Assembly (NCBI GenBank): GCA_003343905.1
Contig: QAKI01000070.1
Coordinates: 1-42,450 of the forward strand
Source of the DNA: Subdoligranulum variabile
GTDB lineage: Bacteria; Bacillota; Clostridia; Oscillospirales; Ruminococcaceae
DNA length: 42,450 nt
Direction of reading: 5' to 3'
Shown: piece after piece, positions 17,327-25,708 of the stretch
How the letters are laid out: each line of letters starts with the position of its first letter
Position numbering within the stretch: position 1 is the first letter of the stretch
The notes under the pieces: generated by a model
Told to the model about the DNA's origin: nothing
What the model saw: only the letters and a program-made list of their open reading frames with translations
Databases searched by the model: none
Translations under genes and position numbers: made by a program

Positions 17327-18057
17327 ACGAGAGCGTGATCTGTTTGCCGCAGGCCGCCAGCACGAACGCCTGGGCGAAGGAACATCTGGACCGGTTCGGG
17401 CCGATCGGCGCGGTATATACCACCGACCAGACCGCGGGCCGGGGGCGGCTGGGCCGCGCCTGGGCGGGTGCGCCGGGGCAGGCGCTGTACTGCACGGTGG
17501 TGCTCAAAACGCCGCTGGCCCAGCCCGGCACGCTGCCGCTGTTCGCCAGCCTGGCCGTGGCCGATACCCTGCGCCAGCGGTACGGCGTCCAGTGCCAGAT
17601 CAAGTGGCCCAACGACCTGCTGCTGAACGGCAAAAAGATCGTGGGCATCCTGTGCGAAAGCGCCGACGACGGCCACGCCCTGCTGGTGGGGGTGGGCATC
17701 AACCTGGCCCAGCCGCAGGCGTTCTTTGACGGGCAGGACCTGTCCCATGCCACCAGTCTGGCCTGCCAGGGCGCGGCGGTGGATACCGGCGCCGACCCCG
17801 AATGGCTGGCCCAGTATTTGACGGATTTCGGGTTTGACCGCGCGCTGTATACCTATGAGGTGGAGGGCTTTGCGCCTTACCGCGAACGGTATAAGGCGGC
17901 CTGCGTGAACCTGGGCCGGACCGTGACCTTTGACGGCGGCAGCGGCGTGGCCGAGGACATCGACGAGGAAGGACGCCTGGTGGTGCGCTGCCCGGACGGC
18001 GTGCGGCAGGTGTTCACGGGCGAAGTGTCGGTGCGCGGCATCTACGGCGCCGTCTGA
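17302..18057 (+). CDS. birA: Biotin--[acetyl-CoA-carboxylase] ligase, short form
   Basis: The 251-aa protein attaches biotin to carrier proteins through biotinyl-AMP. Motifs are QTAGRGRLGRAW (ATP/biotin loop), KWPNDLLLNGKKIVGIL (catalytic Lys region) and LVGVGINL, followed by a C-terminal beta domain ending VFTGEVSVRGIYG. The N-terminal HTH of the bifunctional repressor type is absent, so it should not regulate transcription. The start is uncertain: ATG 17302 overlaps the previous gene by 25 nt, while TTG 17323 would overlap its TGA; neither has a strong ribosome binding site. Confidence 0.9.
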   Translation: MEAGAGILNESVICLPQAASTNAWAKEHLDRFGPIGAVYTTDQTAGRGRLGRAWAGAPGQALYCTVVLKTPLAQPGTLPLFASLAVADTLRQRYGVQCQIKWPNDLLLNGKKIVGILCESADDGHALLVGVGINLAQPQAFFDGQDLSHATSLACQGAAVDTGADPEWLAQYLTDFGFDRALYTYEVEGFAPYRERYKAACVNLGRTVTFDGGSGVAEDIDEEGRLVVRCPDGVRQVFTGEVSVRGIYGAV

Positions 18058-18105
18058 CGGTTATCGTTCTTTTCTTGCAAGAAAAGAACCAAAAGAACTC
18101 TTAAT

Positions 18106-18145
18106 AAAAAATGTCCCGTGGGGTATCACCCCACGGGACATTTTT
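18106..18145 (+). terminator. Terminator of the rsmI-birA region, flanked by two M7 palindromes
   Basis: Arms ATGTCCCGTGGGG and CCCCACGGGACAT with loop TATCA, flanked by A5 and T5. M7 palindromes at 18064-18088 (CGTTCTTTTCTTG/CAAGAAAAGAAC) and 18160-18184 (GGTCCTTTCTTT/AAAGAAAGGAC) sit symmetrically on either side, forming a nested palindrome of about 120 bp. Confidence 0.9.
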
Positions 18146-18196
18146 GGTTAGAATTTCTTTGGTCCTTTCTTTGTAAAGAAAGGACAACAAAAACCG

Positions 18197-18225
18197 TTGA
18201 CCGGTGCAGCGGACCATGGTATGCT
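18197..18225 (+). promoter_or_regulatory. Promoter of the small lipoprotein gene
   Basis: TTGACC (18197-18202), 17 bp, TATGCT (18220-18225), about 40 bp before the start codon. Confidence 0.65.
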
Positions 18226-18264
18226 GTAGATAACGAAACACCGTCAAAACGAAAGGAGTCTGTG

Positions 18265-18726
18265 ATGAAACATCGGATGTTGTTGTGCGCCGCCGCGCTG
18301 GCGGTACTGGCGGGCTGCGGCCAGCAAAAGGCCCCGGACGCCGAACAGGCGGCCGAGACCGCCCTGCGGGCGCTGTACGGCGTTGACGCCGCGGCGGCCG
18401 AAACGCTGGAAACGGCCCTGACGGACGCCGATCCGGCCGCGCTGGAAGAACAGGTGCAGGCCCGGCTGGACGGGCAGGCCAGCGACGCGGGCGTGCAGGC
18501 GGCCATGGAAAGCCGGGTGGCGACCCGCAGCGCGGCCCAGTGGCCGGGGCAGGCGGTGGAGGTGCAGGACCTGACGCTGACGCCCAGCTACACGGCCACC
18601 GACACCGAGCAGTATTTCCAGTATGAACTGACGGCCGGGCCGCAGGACGGCGAGAGCGCGGATTTTTCCGGCGAGATCACCCTGACCCTGCAGGACGGTG
18701 TCTGGCTGGTGGACGACGTGAACTGA
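18265..18726 (+). CDS. Putative lipoprotein of unknown function
   Basis: The 153-aa protein has a signal peptide with lipobox VLAGC (Cys at about residue 18) and should be anchored outside the membrane. The mature part begins with an Ala/Glu-rich helical region and ends in strands (YFQYELTAGPQ, GEITLTLQDGVWLVDDV), an arrangement seen in small export-associated lipoproteins of the DUF4878/NTF2-like kind, but I cannot assign it. AAAGGAG lies 6 nt before ATG 18265; the frame is open further upstream only because it crosses the terminator. Confidence 0.8.
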   Translation: MKHRMLLCAAALAVLAGCGQQKAPDAEQAAETALRALYGVDAAAAETLETALTDADPAALEEQVQARLDGQASDAGVQAAMESRVATRSAAQWPGQAVEVQDLTLTPSYTATDTEQYFQYELTAGPQDGESADFSGEITLTLQDGVWLVDDVN

Positions 18727-19393
18727 ACGGGGAAGAAAGGCCCCTGCGTCTAACGGGGGACCGGGGGGTTGAGGGAAATGTTGCGCCTGCCGGGGCGTTC
18801 CTGCCGCAGGGTCAAGACCCCGCCCTACGGTACCCTCGAAAACGGGTTGCCGGCTCGCAAAACCGCGTTGCCGCCAGGAACGCCTTCCGGGCGGCATACA
18901 TGCCGCCCCTACGACCTGCCGGAACGTCTGCAATACAATATGCTGTTTGCCGCGGGGGCGGTCCGCAAAACCGCATGGCCGCCATGAACGCCTGTAATAC
19001 AATATGTCGTTTGCGCCGGGTCGTAGGGCGGGGTCTTGACCCCGCCGCAGGGACTTTGCGGAAGGCAGGACATTGCGGATAATTTGAGGGTCTGCCATTG
19101 GATGTAGGGGCGGCCTGTAGGCCGCCCGTGGCACGTCCCGGAAGGTACGGTGTGGCCGGGTGATAAAACCCCTCAGTCTGCGCCTGCGGCGCATCCAGCT
19201 CCCCTAAAAGGGGAGCCTTTTTACGTGGGCAGCAACCTAAAGTAGTTCCTAAAGGGGAGCCTTTGACGGGCAGTAGAGTAAAAGCCTCCCCTTTTAGGGG
19301 AGGTGTCTCCCGAAGGCAGACGGAGGGGTTTTGCACATTCTGATTGTCCGGAACCATACAGGAAAAAACACCCCCACACACAGGAGAGAAACA
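18727..19393. repeat. Repeat-filled gap with two REP pairs
   Basis: The gap holds a reverse REP-A (ending CCCTAC at 18828) and REP-B (ending CCCCTAC at 18912), 84 bp apart, then a forward REP-A (starting 19023) and REP-B (starting 19104), 81 bp apart. These are followed by an E module (about 19170-19223) and a D module (about 19286-19328). No gene seen. Confidence 0.8.
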
Positions 19394-19984
19394 ATGCGCA
19401 AATTCATCCAAAAATACCGCTGGCCCCTGGTATTGCTGGTTTTGGCGGCGGCGGTCGTGGGGATCGCCGCGGTGCAACGGGACTATGCGCGCCATGCGTC
19501 GCCGGAACAGTACATCCAGGAGATATGGGGCGAACACAATATGGTCCTTCTGTGCCAGCAGGAGATCACCGCCGAGGACACCGGCGAACCTTTCACGCTG
19601 GTCGTGTATCGGACCATCGGCGGGGCGGAACAGCAGCAATATTACGGCTGTCTGTTCAAAAGATCCGAACCGCTGCCGGGCCTGACCCGCTACACAGCGG
19701 CGGCCCGGTGCCATGTGCTGACCGACGACGGCGACCTGCACCCGGCTGAATCCGCGGTCATCGACTACACTTCTCTGGGGCAGCAAGAGGCCGCGGAAGT
19801 ATGGTTTTTCTTCGGGCTGCTGAACGACCCCGACGCGGCGGGGTATTCCATCGGCGGGCATCCCTGCATGGTAGCGGAAGCCACCGGCCGCTATGCGGAC
19901 GTGCTGGGTCAAAGGCGGCTGCTGTATCTGGTATCTTCGCAGGTCGACGGTTCGGACCCCGCCCTGACCTGCGCAGTCACATAA
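19394..19984 (+). CDS. Hypothetical protein with N-terminal membrane anchor
   Basis: The 196-aa protein has a short basic N-terminus (MRKFIQKYRW), one hydrophobic segment (PLVLLVLAAAVVGIAAV, about 11-27) and an extracytoplasmic domain of about 165 residues with mixed strands and helices. Cysteines in LLCQQEI, YGCLFK, RCHVL, HPCMV and LTCAV could form disulfides. I do not recognise the family. AGGAGA lies 4 nt before ATG 19394. It is isolated between repeat blocks. Confidence 0.7.
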   Translation: MRKFIQKYRWPLVLLVLAAAVVGIAAVQRDYARHASPEQYIQEIWGEHNMVLLCQQEITAEDTGEPFTLVVYRTIGGAEQQQYYGCLFKRSEPLPGLTRYTAAARCHVLTDDGDLHPAESAVIDYTSLGQQEAAEVWFFFGLLNDPDAAGYSIGGHPCMVAEATGRYADVLGQRRLLYLVSSQVDGSDPALTCAVT

Positions 19985-20424
19985 AACAGAGAATAAGAGT
20001 TTGGAACTTTTTCACGATCCAACACCTTCCGGCAGGGTGAACCCCGCCGCAGAAACAGCCCGGAAGTTGTTGCGTAGCCGGGAAGTAGGACCCCTCAGTC
20101 TGCGCCTGCGGCGCGGCCTTGGCCGGGTTGCGGTTGGCGCATCATGCTGCGCGCCTTGGAGCGGCGCTTGCATTCTGCGACCGCTGCCCCTGCTCCGTCT
20201 CGCTGCATCCGCCGCAGGCGGCGCTCGACTCCGCAGCCCCTAAAGGGGAGCCTTTACGGGTGATAGAGTAAAAGCCTCCCCTTTTAGGGGAGGTGTCTGC
20301 CGCAGGCAGACGGAGGGGTTCTACTGTCCGGCCGCACCGCACTTTCCGGGACATTCCAACATCTTTTTTATTATTCCTGTATCGTTCTTTTCTTATAAGA
20401 AAAGAACCAAAAGAATTTTTACCA
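19985..20424. repeat. Repeat block: E module split by short element F, D module and M7
   Basis: An E module starting at about 20090 is interrupted between its two hairpins by the short form of element F (about 20118-20240: ccttggccgggttgcgg to gactccgcagcccc). A D module (about 20274-20318) and an M7 palindrome (20382-20408, arms CGTTCTTTTCTT/AAGAAAAGAACC) follow, before the terminator. Confidence 0.75.
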
Positions 20425-20456
20425 AAAAGGCATGGGTGTACACCCATGCCTTTTTA
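20425..20456. terminator. Bidirectional terminator downstream of the alpha/beta hydrolase
   Basis: The same GGCATGGGTGT/ACACCCATGCC stem with A5 and T5 tails as at 3744-3775. It lies 10 nt beyond the stop of the minus-strand hydrolase gene and so probably ends that transcript. Confidence 0.85.
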
Positions 20457-20466
20457 TCTGATCTTT

Positions 20467-21399
20467 TCAAGTTTTCAACTGCTTTGTTAAAAACTCCGCC
20501 GTGATCCGGCACAGGTCCGCGTCCAACTGCGCGTCCGTCGCCGCGTCGGCGCTGTTATAGTTATGGTCGCCCGCCGCAAACGGTTCCGTTTCCACCTCGC
20601 ACCCCGGCAGGCTCTCCACTGTGGCGATGGTCTCGGCCATCGTGCCCTCGCTCAATACGGAATCCTGCCCGCTGTAGGCCAGCAGCACCGGCAGCCCGCA
20701 GGCCCGCAGCGCCGCGTTGGGGTCGCTGTCCCGCATCTGCTGCACAAAGGACGCGCTGATCTCGACGCCCCATTTGGTGCCCGCCTTGCCGTTGGCTTCG
20801 GCTTCGGCGGCCAGTGCTTCGACCTGGCTGAAATCCTCGATGTTCAAAAACTCCAGCCCCTGCAGCCCGGTTCCGTTGGCGGGGCTCCACAATGCCAGCG
20901 CCGCCACCGGCTGCGTGCCCAACTGCGGGTACAGGCTGGCCAGCCGCCCGCCCATGCTGTGCCCCACCAGCCCCACGGGGCCGGTCACGCCGTATTCTTC
21001 CTGCATCCAGGCGATGGCGCTGTCCACATCGGCGGCCATGTTGGCAAGGGTGTATTCGGTGTAGGGTTCGGTGCTGTCGCCGCAGCCCGCAAAGTCCAGC
21101 CGCACGGTGGCGATGCCCTGTTCCGCCAACTGCGCCGCCAGCGGTTCAAAGTGGCCGTCCCCCACGCGGCTGCCGGTGAACCCGTGGCACAGCACCGCCA
21201 GCGGCACTTCGCCGCCGCGGGCCAGCTTGCCGGGCATCTGCACGGTGGCCGGGATGCTGCCCCGCGTTCCCGGTATCTGCACATCCTGCGGGGCGGGCGT
21301 GCGCAGCAGCAGGTACAGCGCCCCCGCCGCGCACAGCGCCAACGCTGCTACGCAGCCCCATAGTACGAACATTGCCTTGCGCCGTCTGGCCTGCTTCAT
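20467..21399 (-). CDS. Membrane-anchored alpha/beta hydrolase
   Basis: The 310-aa protein has a basic N-terminus and one hydrophobic segment (MFVLWGCVAALALCAAGALYLL, split here as MFVLWGCVAAL and ALCAAGALYLL), placing the hydrolase domain outside the membrane. The domain shows the oxyanion strand CHGFTGS, the nucleophile elbow GHSMGG, an acid region LAYSGQDSV and the catalytic His in AAGDHNYN, the order of dienelactone-hydrolase/esterase families. Substrate unknown. ATG 21399 has AAAGGAGG 6 nt upstream. Confidence 0.85.
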   Translation of the reverse strand: MKQARRRKAMFVLWGCVAALALCAAGALYLLLRTPAPQDVQIPGTRGSIPATVQMPGKLARGGEVPLAVLCHGFTGSRVGDGHFEPLAAQLAEQGIATVRLDFAGCGDSTEPYTEYTLANMAADVDSAIAWMQEEYGVTGPVGLVGHSMGGRLASLYPQLGTQPVAALALWSPANGTGLQGLEFLNIEDFSQVEALAAEAEANGKAGTKWGVEISASFVQQMRDSDPNAALRACGLPVLLAYSGQDSVLSEGTMAETIATVESLPGCEVETEPFAAGDHNYNSADAATDAQLDADLCRITAEFLTKQLKT

Positions 21400-21483
21400 C
21401 GTGGACCTCCTTTGCCTCACGGGTCGATACATACCCCCATTAAACCCGATACCCGCCCGTTTGTCAAGGGCGGGGCAGAGTTT

Positions 21484-21954
21484 TCAACACCCGGCGCCGG
21501 GTTTGTGGAGAACCGTCACCGCAATCTTTCCCTGCCGTTCTCTGCGGCGGGCGTATTCCACAAGTTTCTGCGCGTTGCTGGCGGGATGCCACACCCCGGC
21601 GATGAGATATTGTGCCCGCTCGACCGCGCAGCGGTTTGCCCGCACGATGGCGTACCGCCGCGGCACTTCTTCCATTCCGGGCGGATACCACGACCCCGCA
21701 AAGCCCGCGGGGATCTCCACCGGCTGCCCGGCAGGGTGGTACGGCAGCAACAGAAAAAGCCGCGTCTGCGGATACCGCTGCCGGATGTTCTGCAAGACAC
21801 GAACGGCCAATCTGTCAAATCCACCGTAATGTCCCACCAGAAAATCCGTGACGCCCCTTTCCCGGATATGCCGTTCGATTTCCCGGTACAGCACGTCATA
21901 CAGGGCTGCGTCCGCTTCCCGGTGGCCGATGAGAAAACAGAGTTTTTCCTGCAT
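21484..21954 (-). CDS. SLOG/Rossmann-like nucleotide-binding protein
   Basis: The 156-aa cytosolic protein starts MQEKLCFLIGHREAD and continues with GVTDFLVGHYGGFDRLA and RLFLLLPYHP. This pattern resembles small SLOG/DUF1273-like Rossmann proteins that bind nucleotides; the substrate is not known. AAAGGAGGG lies just upstream of ATG 21954. It is divergent from the XRE regulator at 22082, and the palindrome TTAACTC-aaaa-GAGTTAA sits in its promoter spacer, so control by that regulator is plausible. Family assignment is by motif memory and moderately sure. Confidence 0.6.
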   Translation of the reverse strand: MQEKLCFLIGHREADAALYDVLYREIERHIRERGVTDFLVGHYGGFDRLAVRVLQNIRQRYPQTRLFLLLPYHPAGQPVEIPAGFAGSWYPPGMEEVPRRYAIVRANRCAVERAQYLIAGVWHPASNAQKLVEYARRRERQGKIAVTVLHKPGAGC

Positions 21955-21973
21955 CCTATCCCTCCTTTGCCCT

Positions 21974-22003
21974 ATTTTAACTCAAAAGAGTTAAGTTTTT
22001 CAA
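21974..22003 (-). promoter_or_regulatory. SLOG gene promoter with palindromic operator
   Basis: On the minus strand TTGAAA (21998-22003) and TAAAAT (21974-21979) are 18 bp apart (17 bp if TTAAAA is used). The spacer contains TTAACTC-aaaa-GAGTTAA (21977-21994), a perfect 7-bp inverted repeat, a typical position for a repressor operator. Confidence 0.6.
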
Positions 22004-22081
22004 GCAAAGGCGGGTATCCTTTTCCTTGAAGGGCGGCAGCGAAGGAGTTTTTCCTGCCGCAAAGGAGAGGGGGCAACGCCT

Positions 22082-22324
22082 GTGGACGTTGGGGAAGCCG
22101 TGCGACGGCGCATTTTGCAGCTTTGCGGAGAGCGGGAGATCTCGGTGAACCGGCTGTGTACCATCAGCGGGGTCACGCAGTCCACCGTGAACAACATCCT
22201 CAGCGGGCGCAACCACAGCGTGACCGTTTCGACGCTGAAAAAGCTCTGCGACGGGCTTGGCATCACGCTGGAGGTATTTTTCCAGTCGGAGCTGTTCCAC
22301 GATTTGGAGCAGGAAGTCCGGTAA
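22082..22324 (+). CDS. Small XRE-family transcriptional regulator
   Basis: The 80-aa protein is almost entirely a Cro/CI-type helix-turn-helix (SVNRLCTISGVTQSTVNNIL, then SVTVSTLKKLCDGLGITLEVFF). It starts with GTG; AAAGGAGAGGGGG lies upstream, giving a broad ribosome binding site. It is divergent from the SLOG-like gene with a palindromic operator candidate between them. An M7 palindrome begins 9 nt after the stop. Confidence 0.85.
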   Translation: MDVGEAVRRRILQLCGEREISVNRLCTISGVTQSTVNNILSGRNHSVTVSTLKKLCDGLGITLEVFFQSELFHDLEQEVR

Positions 22325-22332
22325 TTTTCTTT

Positions 22333-22662
22333 CTTCCTTCTTTGACAAAGAAGGAAGCGAAGAAATTCCAAACTTTTGACGGGAGACCGCAGCCGCGGTC
22401 CTCCTGATTTTCAACACCCCGCGCTGCCTTTGGGGAAAACTGACGTCTATTTTTCACGCACGGCGGGGTCAAGACCCCGCCCTACAGATTGCTTTTTCTT
22501 CCTTCTTTGACAAAGAAGGAAGCGAAGAAATTCCAAACATTTGACGGGGGACCGCAGCCGCGGTCCTCTTCATTTTCAACACCTCGCGCCGCCTTTGGGG
22601 AAAACTGATGTCTGTTTTTCACACGCGGCGGGGTACGACCCCGCCCTACAGATCGACGTTTT
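22333..22662. repeat. 165-bp tandem duplication (two units)
   Basis: Two units start at 22333 and 22498 with cttccttctttgacaaag; a third M7 starts at 22663 at the same 165-bp step. Each unit holds an M7 palindrome, gaagaaattccaaac, a GACCGCA-gc-CGCGGTC-like hairpin, gcctttggggaaaactga and a REP-A palindrome ending CCCTAC. The copies differ at about ten positions and in the REP centre (tcaaga versus tacga). No gene seen. Confidence 0.85.
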
Positions 22663-22803
22663 CTTCCTTCTTTACAAAGAAGGAAGCGAAGAAATTCCAA
22701 TCTGATTATATTTTCGAGCGGGCCGCAGGCCCGCGATCCACCAAATTTATTATCTATTATCTTTTATCTATTATCTTATTTATTATCTTTTATCTCTTAT
22801 CTA
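22663..22803. repeat. M7 palindrome plus C module
   Basis: M7 (22663-22688), linker gcgaagaaattccaa, GC hairpin GCGGGCC-gca-GGCCCGC with ATCCACC (about 22712-22742), then the longest heptamer run of the window (TNTTATC repeats to about 22803). Confidence 0.8.
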
Positions 22804-22806
22804 AAC

Positions 22807-22839
22807 AAAAAGGACCGCAGAAGTTTTCTGCGATCCTTT
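22807..22839 (-). terminator. Terminator of the yidC-khpB operon
   Basis: On the minus strand GGATCGCAGAA and TTCTGCGGTCC form a stem followed by T5, starting 15 nt after the khpB stop. Confidence 0.85.
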
Positions 22840-22853
22840 CCCGTTTTCAACTG

Positions 22854-23909
22854 TTACAGCTCGATCTTGCCGAAGGCAAACTCATCGCCGTCATGGATGC
22901 GCTCGGTCGTGCGCGGGGCCATCGGCTTCGCGTCCGGGTCATAGGGACGGTCGGCAAACTCCCGCGGCGGGACGCTGCTGCGCGGCCCGCCGTAGCGGCG
23001 TCCGCCGCGGCCGCCATGCTCGCTGCGGCCATCGCGCCCTTCGCGCCGGGGACCGCCGTGCCCACGGCGGTCCGAACGGCGGCTGCCGCGGGCATTGCGG
23101 GCGTTGTCACGGTCAGGCAGATTGCTGGCGTCGGGGTCGGTGGAGTAGATCACCACGCGGCGGGCCGGGCCTTCGCCCTTGCTCTCGCTGCGCACGCCCT
23201 CGATGTCCGCCACGGCGGTGTGGATGATATGCCGCTCGTAGGGGTTCATCGGTTCCATCTCATAGTAGCAGCCGGTGCGGATCACCCGCGCCGCGATGCG
23301 CGCCGCCAGCGCCGCCAGGTCGTCCTCGCGCTTGTTGCGGTAGCCGCCCACGTCCAGCCCCAGCTTGACGTAGGGGCCTTCCATGCGGTTGACGACGAGG
23401 CTTGCCAGGTAGGACAGGCTCTCCATCGTTTCGCCGCGGCGGCCGATGAGTACGCCCATGTGCTCGCCGCTGACGCGCAGGATGGTGGCTTCGCCCTTCT
23501 TGCAGGCCGTGAAGGAGAACTCCTCCACGCCCATCAAACGGAAGATCGGGGTCAGGTAATCGACAGCGGCCTGCAGGCGCGGGTCGGCGGCGATGTCCAG
23601 TTCCACCTCGCCACGGGCGGGCGCAGGCTCCGCCTGGGCGGGCTGCGGCGCGGGGGCCGGGGCGGGCGCGGGTTCCTCCTGCGCCACGGGGGCAGCGGGC
23701 GCGGCGGGGGCTGCCGCGGCGGCCGCCGGTTCGGCGGGTTCCTCCACCGTCACACGCACCTTGGCGGGGATGGTCTTGAAGAATTTCCGGGCCGGAAATT
23801 CCAGCACTTCATAACTTACGTTCAGGTCGTCACGGCTGACGCCCAGGGCTTCGCAGGCGGTCTGTACGGCTGCTTCCACGGTCCGGGCGCTCATTTCAAT
23901 GCTGCGCAT
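22854..23909 (-). CDS. khpB: RNA-binding protein KhpB/Jag with Arg-Gly-rich tail
   Basis: The 351-aa cytosolic protein has the Jag N-terminal domain (MRSIEMSARTVEAAVQTACEALGV), an Ala/Pro-rich linker, a KH domain (LIGRRGETMESLSYLASLVVN) and an R3H domain (MNPYERHIIHTAVADIEG). Beyond R3H is an unusually long Arg/Gly/Asp-rich tail (RGSRRSDRRGHGGPRREGRD and onward) reminiscent of RGG boxes, which would add RNA-binding surface. Jag/EloR is known to affect cell-wall elongation and sRNA binding in Firmicutes. ATG 23909 was chosen over GTG 23918 because AAAGGAGG directly abuts the GTG and is 9 nt before the ATG. It follows yidC by 15 nt. Confidence 0.93.
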   Translation of the reverse strand: MRSIEMSARTVEAAVQTACEALGVSRDDLNVSYEVLEFPARKFFKTIPAKVRVTVEEPAEPAAAAAAPAAPAAPVAQEEPAPAPAPAPQPAQAEPAPARGEVELDIAADPRLQAAVDYLTPIFRLMGVEEFSFTACKKGEATILRVSGEHMGVLIGRRGETMESLSYLASLVVNRMEGPYVKLGLDVGGYRNKREDDLAALAARIAARVIRTGCYYEMEPMNPYERHIIHTAVADIEGVRSESKGEGPARRVVIYSTDPDASNLPDRDNARNARGSRRSDRRGHGGPRREGRDGRSEHGGRGGRRYGGPRSSVPPREFADRPYDPDAKPMAPRTTERIHDGDEFAFGKIEL

Positions 23910-23924
23910 GGGTTTCACCCTCCT

Positions 23925-24944
23925 TTACGGTTCCAACGGTGTCGTCCGTTCATCCTTATGCAGTTCGGCCTCGCGCCGGCGCGCCAGCTCCAGGCGCAGT
24001 TTGTTGGCCTCGGCGCCGGTGACTTCGCAGGTCACGGTCTCGCCGTTTTCCTCATAGGTCAGGACTTTTTTCTCTTTCTTGGCGGCGCGTTTGGCGGCCA
24101 GTTCGGCCGCGTACTGGGCCTTGTATTTTTCCGGGTTATAGATGCGGTAGGTCACGAAGCTCTGCCCGATCTGGAAGATGTTGGACACGCCGTAGTACAG
24201 CGAGAAGCCGATGGGGGCGTTAAAGCAGAAGGAGATGAACATCAGGTTCATGACCCACATCATGATCTTCATACCGCCCTGCATCTGGCCCGCCATGCCG
24301 GAGAACTTCTGGGTGAGGACGTAGTTGAGGATCATGGTGACGGCGGCAACGATGGGGAACACGGCGATGGGCGTCAGGGCGAAGCCGGGGATGTCGCACA
24401 TATCCATGCCGAAGAAGATGGTATCGAAGTTGCGGATCTCCTCGACGATGTTGGCCGGGATGATGGACGGGTCGATGACCGCGCCGTTATGGATTTGCTG
24501 GATCAGCGAGGTCTGCATGGCGATGGTGTTGGCAGTATCGATGCCCACAGCCTGGCAGGCCATCTGGATGGCGTCATTGGAAACGCCGAAGATGTAATGC
24601 ACGGGGTAGTACACGACGCCCAGGAAGCCGAACAGGACCAGCATGGACAGCAGCATGGGCAGGCAGCCGCCCATGGGGTTGAAGCCATGCTCCTGCTGCA
24701 GCTTGAGCATTTCTTCCTGCATTTTCTGCTGGTTGTTCTTGTACTTTTGCTGAATCTCCTGCATCAGCGGCTGGAACACCGCCATCTTGGCGGAAGATTT
24801 CTGCTGCTTGATGGAAAGCGGGAACATCAGCAGTTTGATGATGATGGTGGCCACGACCATCGTGCCCGCGTAGTTACCGATGATGGAGTACAGGATCTTC
24901 ACCAGCGGGCCCAGCAGGACGGCCAGAAAGTAGAAAATTTGCAT
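23925..24944 (-). CDS. yidC: Membrane protein insertase YidC
   Basis: The 339-aa protein is a YidC/Oxa1 insertase that places proteins in the cytoplasmic membrane with or without SecYEG. Five hydrophobic segments can be seen, including TMVVATIIIKLLMFPLSIKQ, MGGCLPMLLSMLVLFGFLGVV and PIAVFPIVAAVTMILNYVL. The cytosolic loop KMAVFQPLMQEIQQKYKNN and the basic C-terminal tail (AAKRAAKKEKK) match the family. No lipobox is visible at the N-terminus. The ribosome binding site is weak. A reverse C module lies about 85 nt upstream, in the same orientation as the gene. Confidence 0.95.
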   Translation of the reverse strand: MQIFYFLAVLLGPLVKILYSIIGNYAGTMVVATIIIKLLMFPLSIKQQKSSAKMAVFQPLMQEIQQKYKNNQQKMQEEMLKLQQEHGFNPMGGCLPMLLSMLVLFGFLGVVYYPVHYIFGVSNDAIQMACQAVGIDTANTIAMQTSLIQQIHNGAVIDPSIIPANIVEEIRNFDTIFFGMDMCDIPGFALTPIAVFPIVAAVTMILNYVLTQKFSGMAGQMQGGMKIMMWVMNLMFISFCFNAPIGFSLYYGVSNIFQIGQSFVTYRIYNPEKYKAQYAAELAAKRAAKKEKKVLTYEENGETVTCEVTGAEANKLRLELARRREAELHKDERTTPLEP

Positions 24945-25029
24945 ATCGTATCCATTCTGCCCCGGCTGCGCCCGGAACTTTTATTTTAACGTGGGTCTTT
25001 GCGGCGCAGCGCAAAGACATGAGTGGCGG

Positions 25030-25134
25030 AAGAAAGATAAAAGATAAGAGATAATAGATAATAAATTTGGTGGATCGCGGGCCTGCGGCCCGCTCGGAAA
25101 TGATAATGAGATTGGAATTTCTTCGCTTCCTTCT
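25030..25134. repeat. C module (reverse) and left arm of an M7 palindrome
   Basis: Reverse heptamers (about 25030-25070), ggtggat and the GC hairpin (about 25071-25097) are followed by attggaatttcttcg and CTTCCTTCT, the left arm of an M7 whose right arm AAAGAAGGAAG is at about 25304-25314. Confidence 0.8.
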
Positions 25135-25299
25135 CGGACACAGCGGGCCAGGCAACGGTACCGAAATGCTCGCTGCCGGGCGCAGCCGCCAGGAAGGAGG
25201 ACGCCGCCATACTGTATGTATGGCAAGGCCGAGTGACGCAGCGGATGCAGACCGGCAGTAGAACAGAACGGTGCCGGGGATCTGGCGCCGCTGTGCCCG
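25135..25299 (+). mobile_element. Terminal-inverted-repeat element inside an M7 palindrome (copy 2, diverged)
   Basis: Starts CGGACACAGCGG and ends CCGCTGTGCCCG. It shares long blocks with copy 1 (aatgctcgctgccgggcgca, ccatactgtatgtatggca, aggccgagtgacgc) but is clearly diverged. It is flanked by CTTCCTTCT and AAAGAAGGAAG, i.e. it occupies the centre of an M7 of a different arm sequence from copies 1 and 3. Confidence 0.75.
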
Positions 25300-25708
25300 C
25301 AGTAAAGAAGGAAGGAAAATAGGCGGTGATTTTCCACGAACCCGGCGTCGGGTATTGAAAACTCGGCCCCACAAAGTAGGGCGGGGTCTTGACCCCGCCG
25401 TGGGGCGTACCCGGAAAGTACAGCATCGCCGGAGAGCAGAACCCCTCAGGCCGCTGCGCGGCCAGCTCCCCTGGGAGGGGAGCCTTTGACGGGTTGTAGA
25501 GGAAAAGCCTCCCCTTTTAGGGGCTGCGGAGTCGAGCGCCGCCTGCGGCGGACGCAGCGAAACGAAGCAGGGGCAGCGGTCGCAGAATGCAAGCGCCGCT
25601 CCAAGGCGCGCAGCATGATGCGTCAACCTCAACCCGGCCAAGGCCGCGCAGCGGCCTGAGGGGTTTTGCTACCCGGCAGTGTTGAACCTCCCGGGGACGC
25701 CCTCCCCC
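25300..25708. repeat. REP-A, E/D modules and element F before yidD
   Basis: A REP-A palindrome (about 25377-25402), an E module (about 25441-25492), and an inverted short element F (about 25515-25650, gactccgcag reversed to ccggccaaggccgc) inserted between D and E hairpin arms. No gene seen. The block separates yidD from yidC, which are usually adjacent. Confidence 0.75.
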
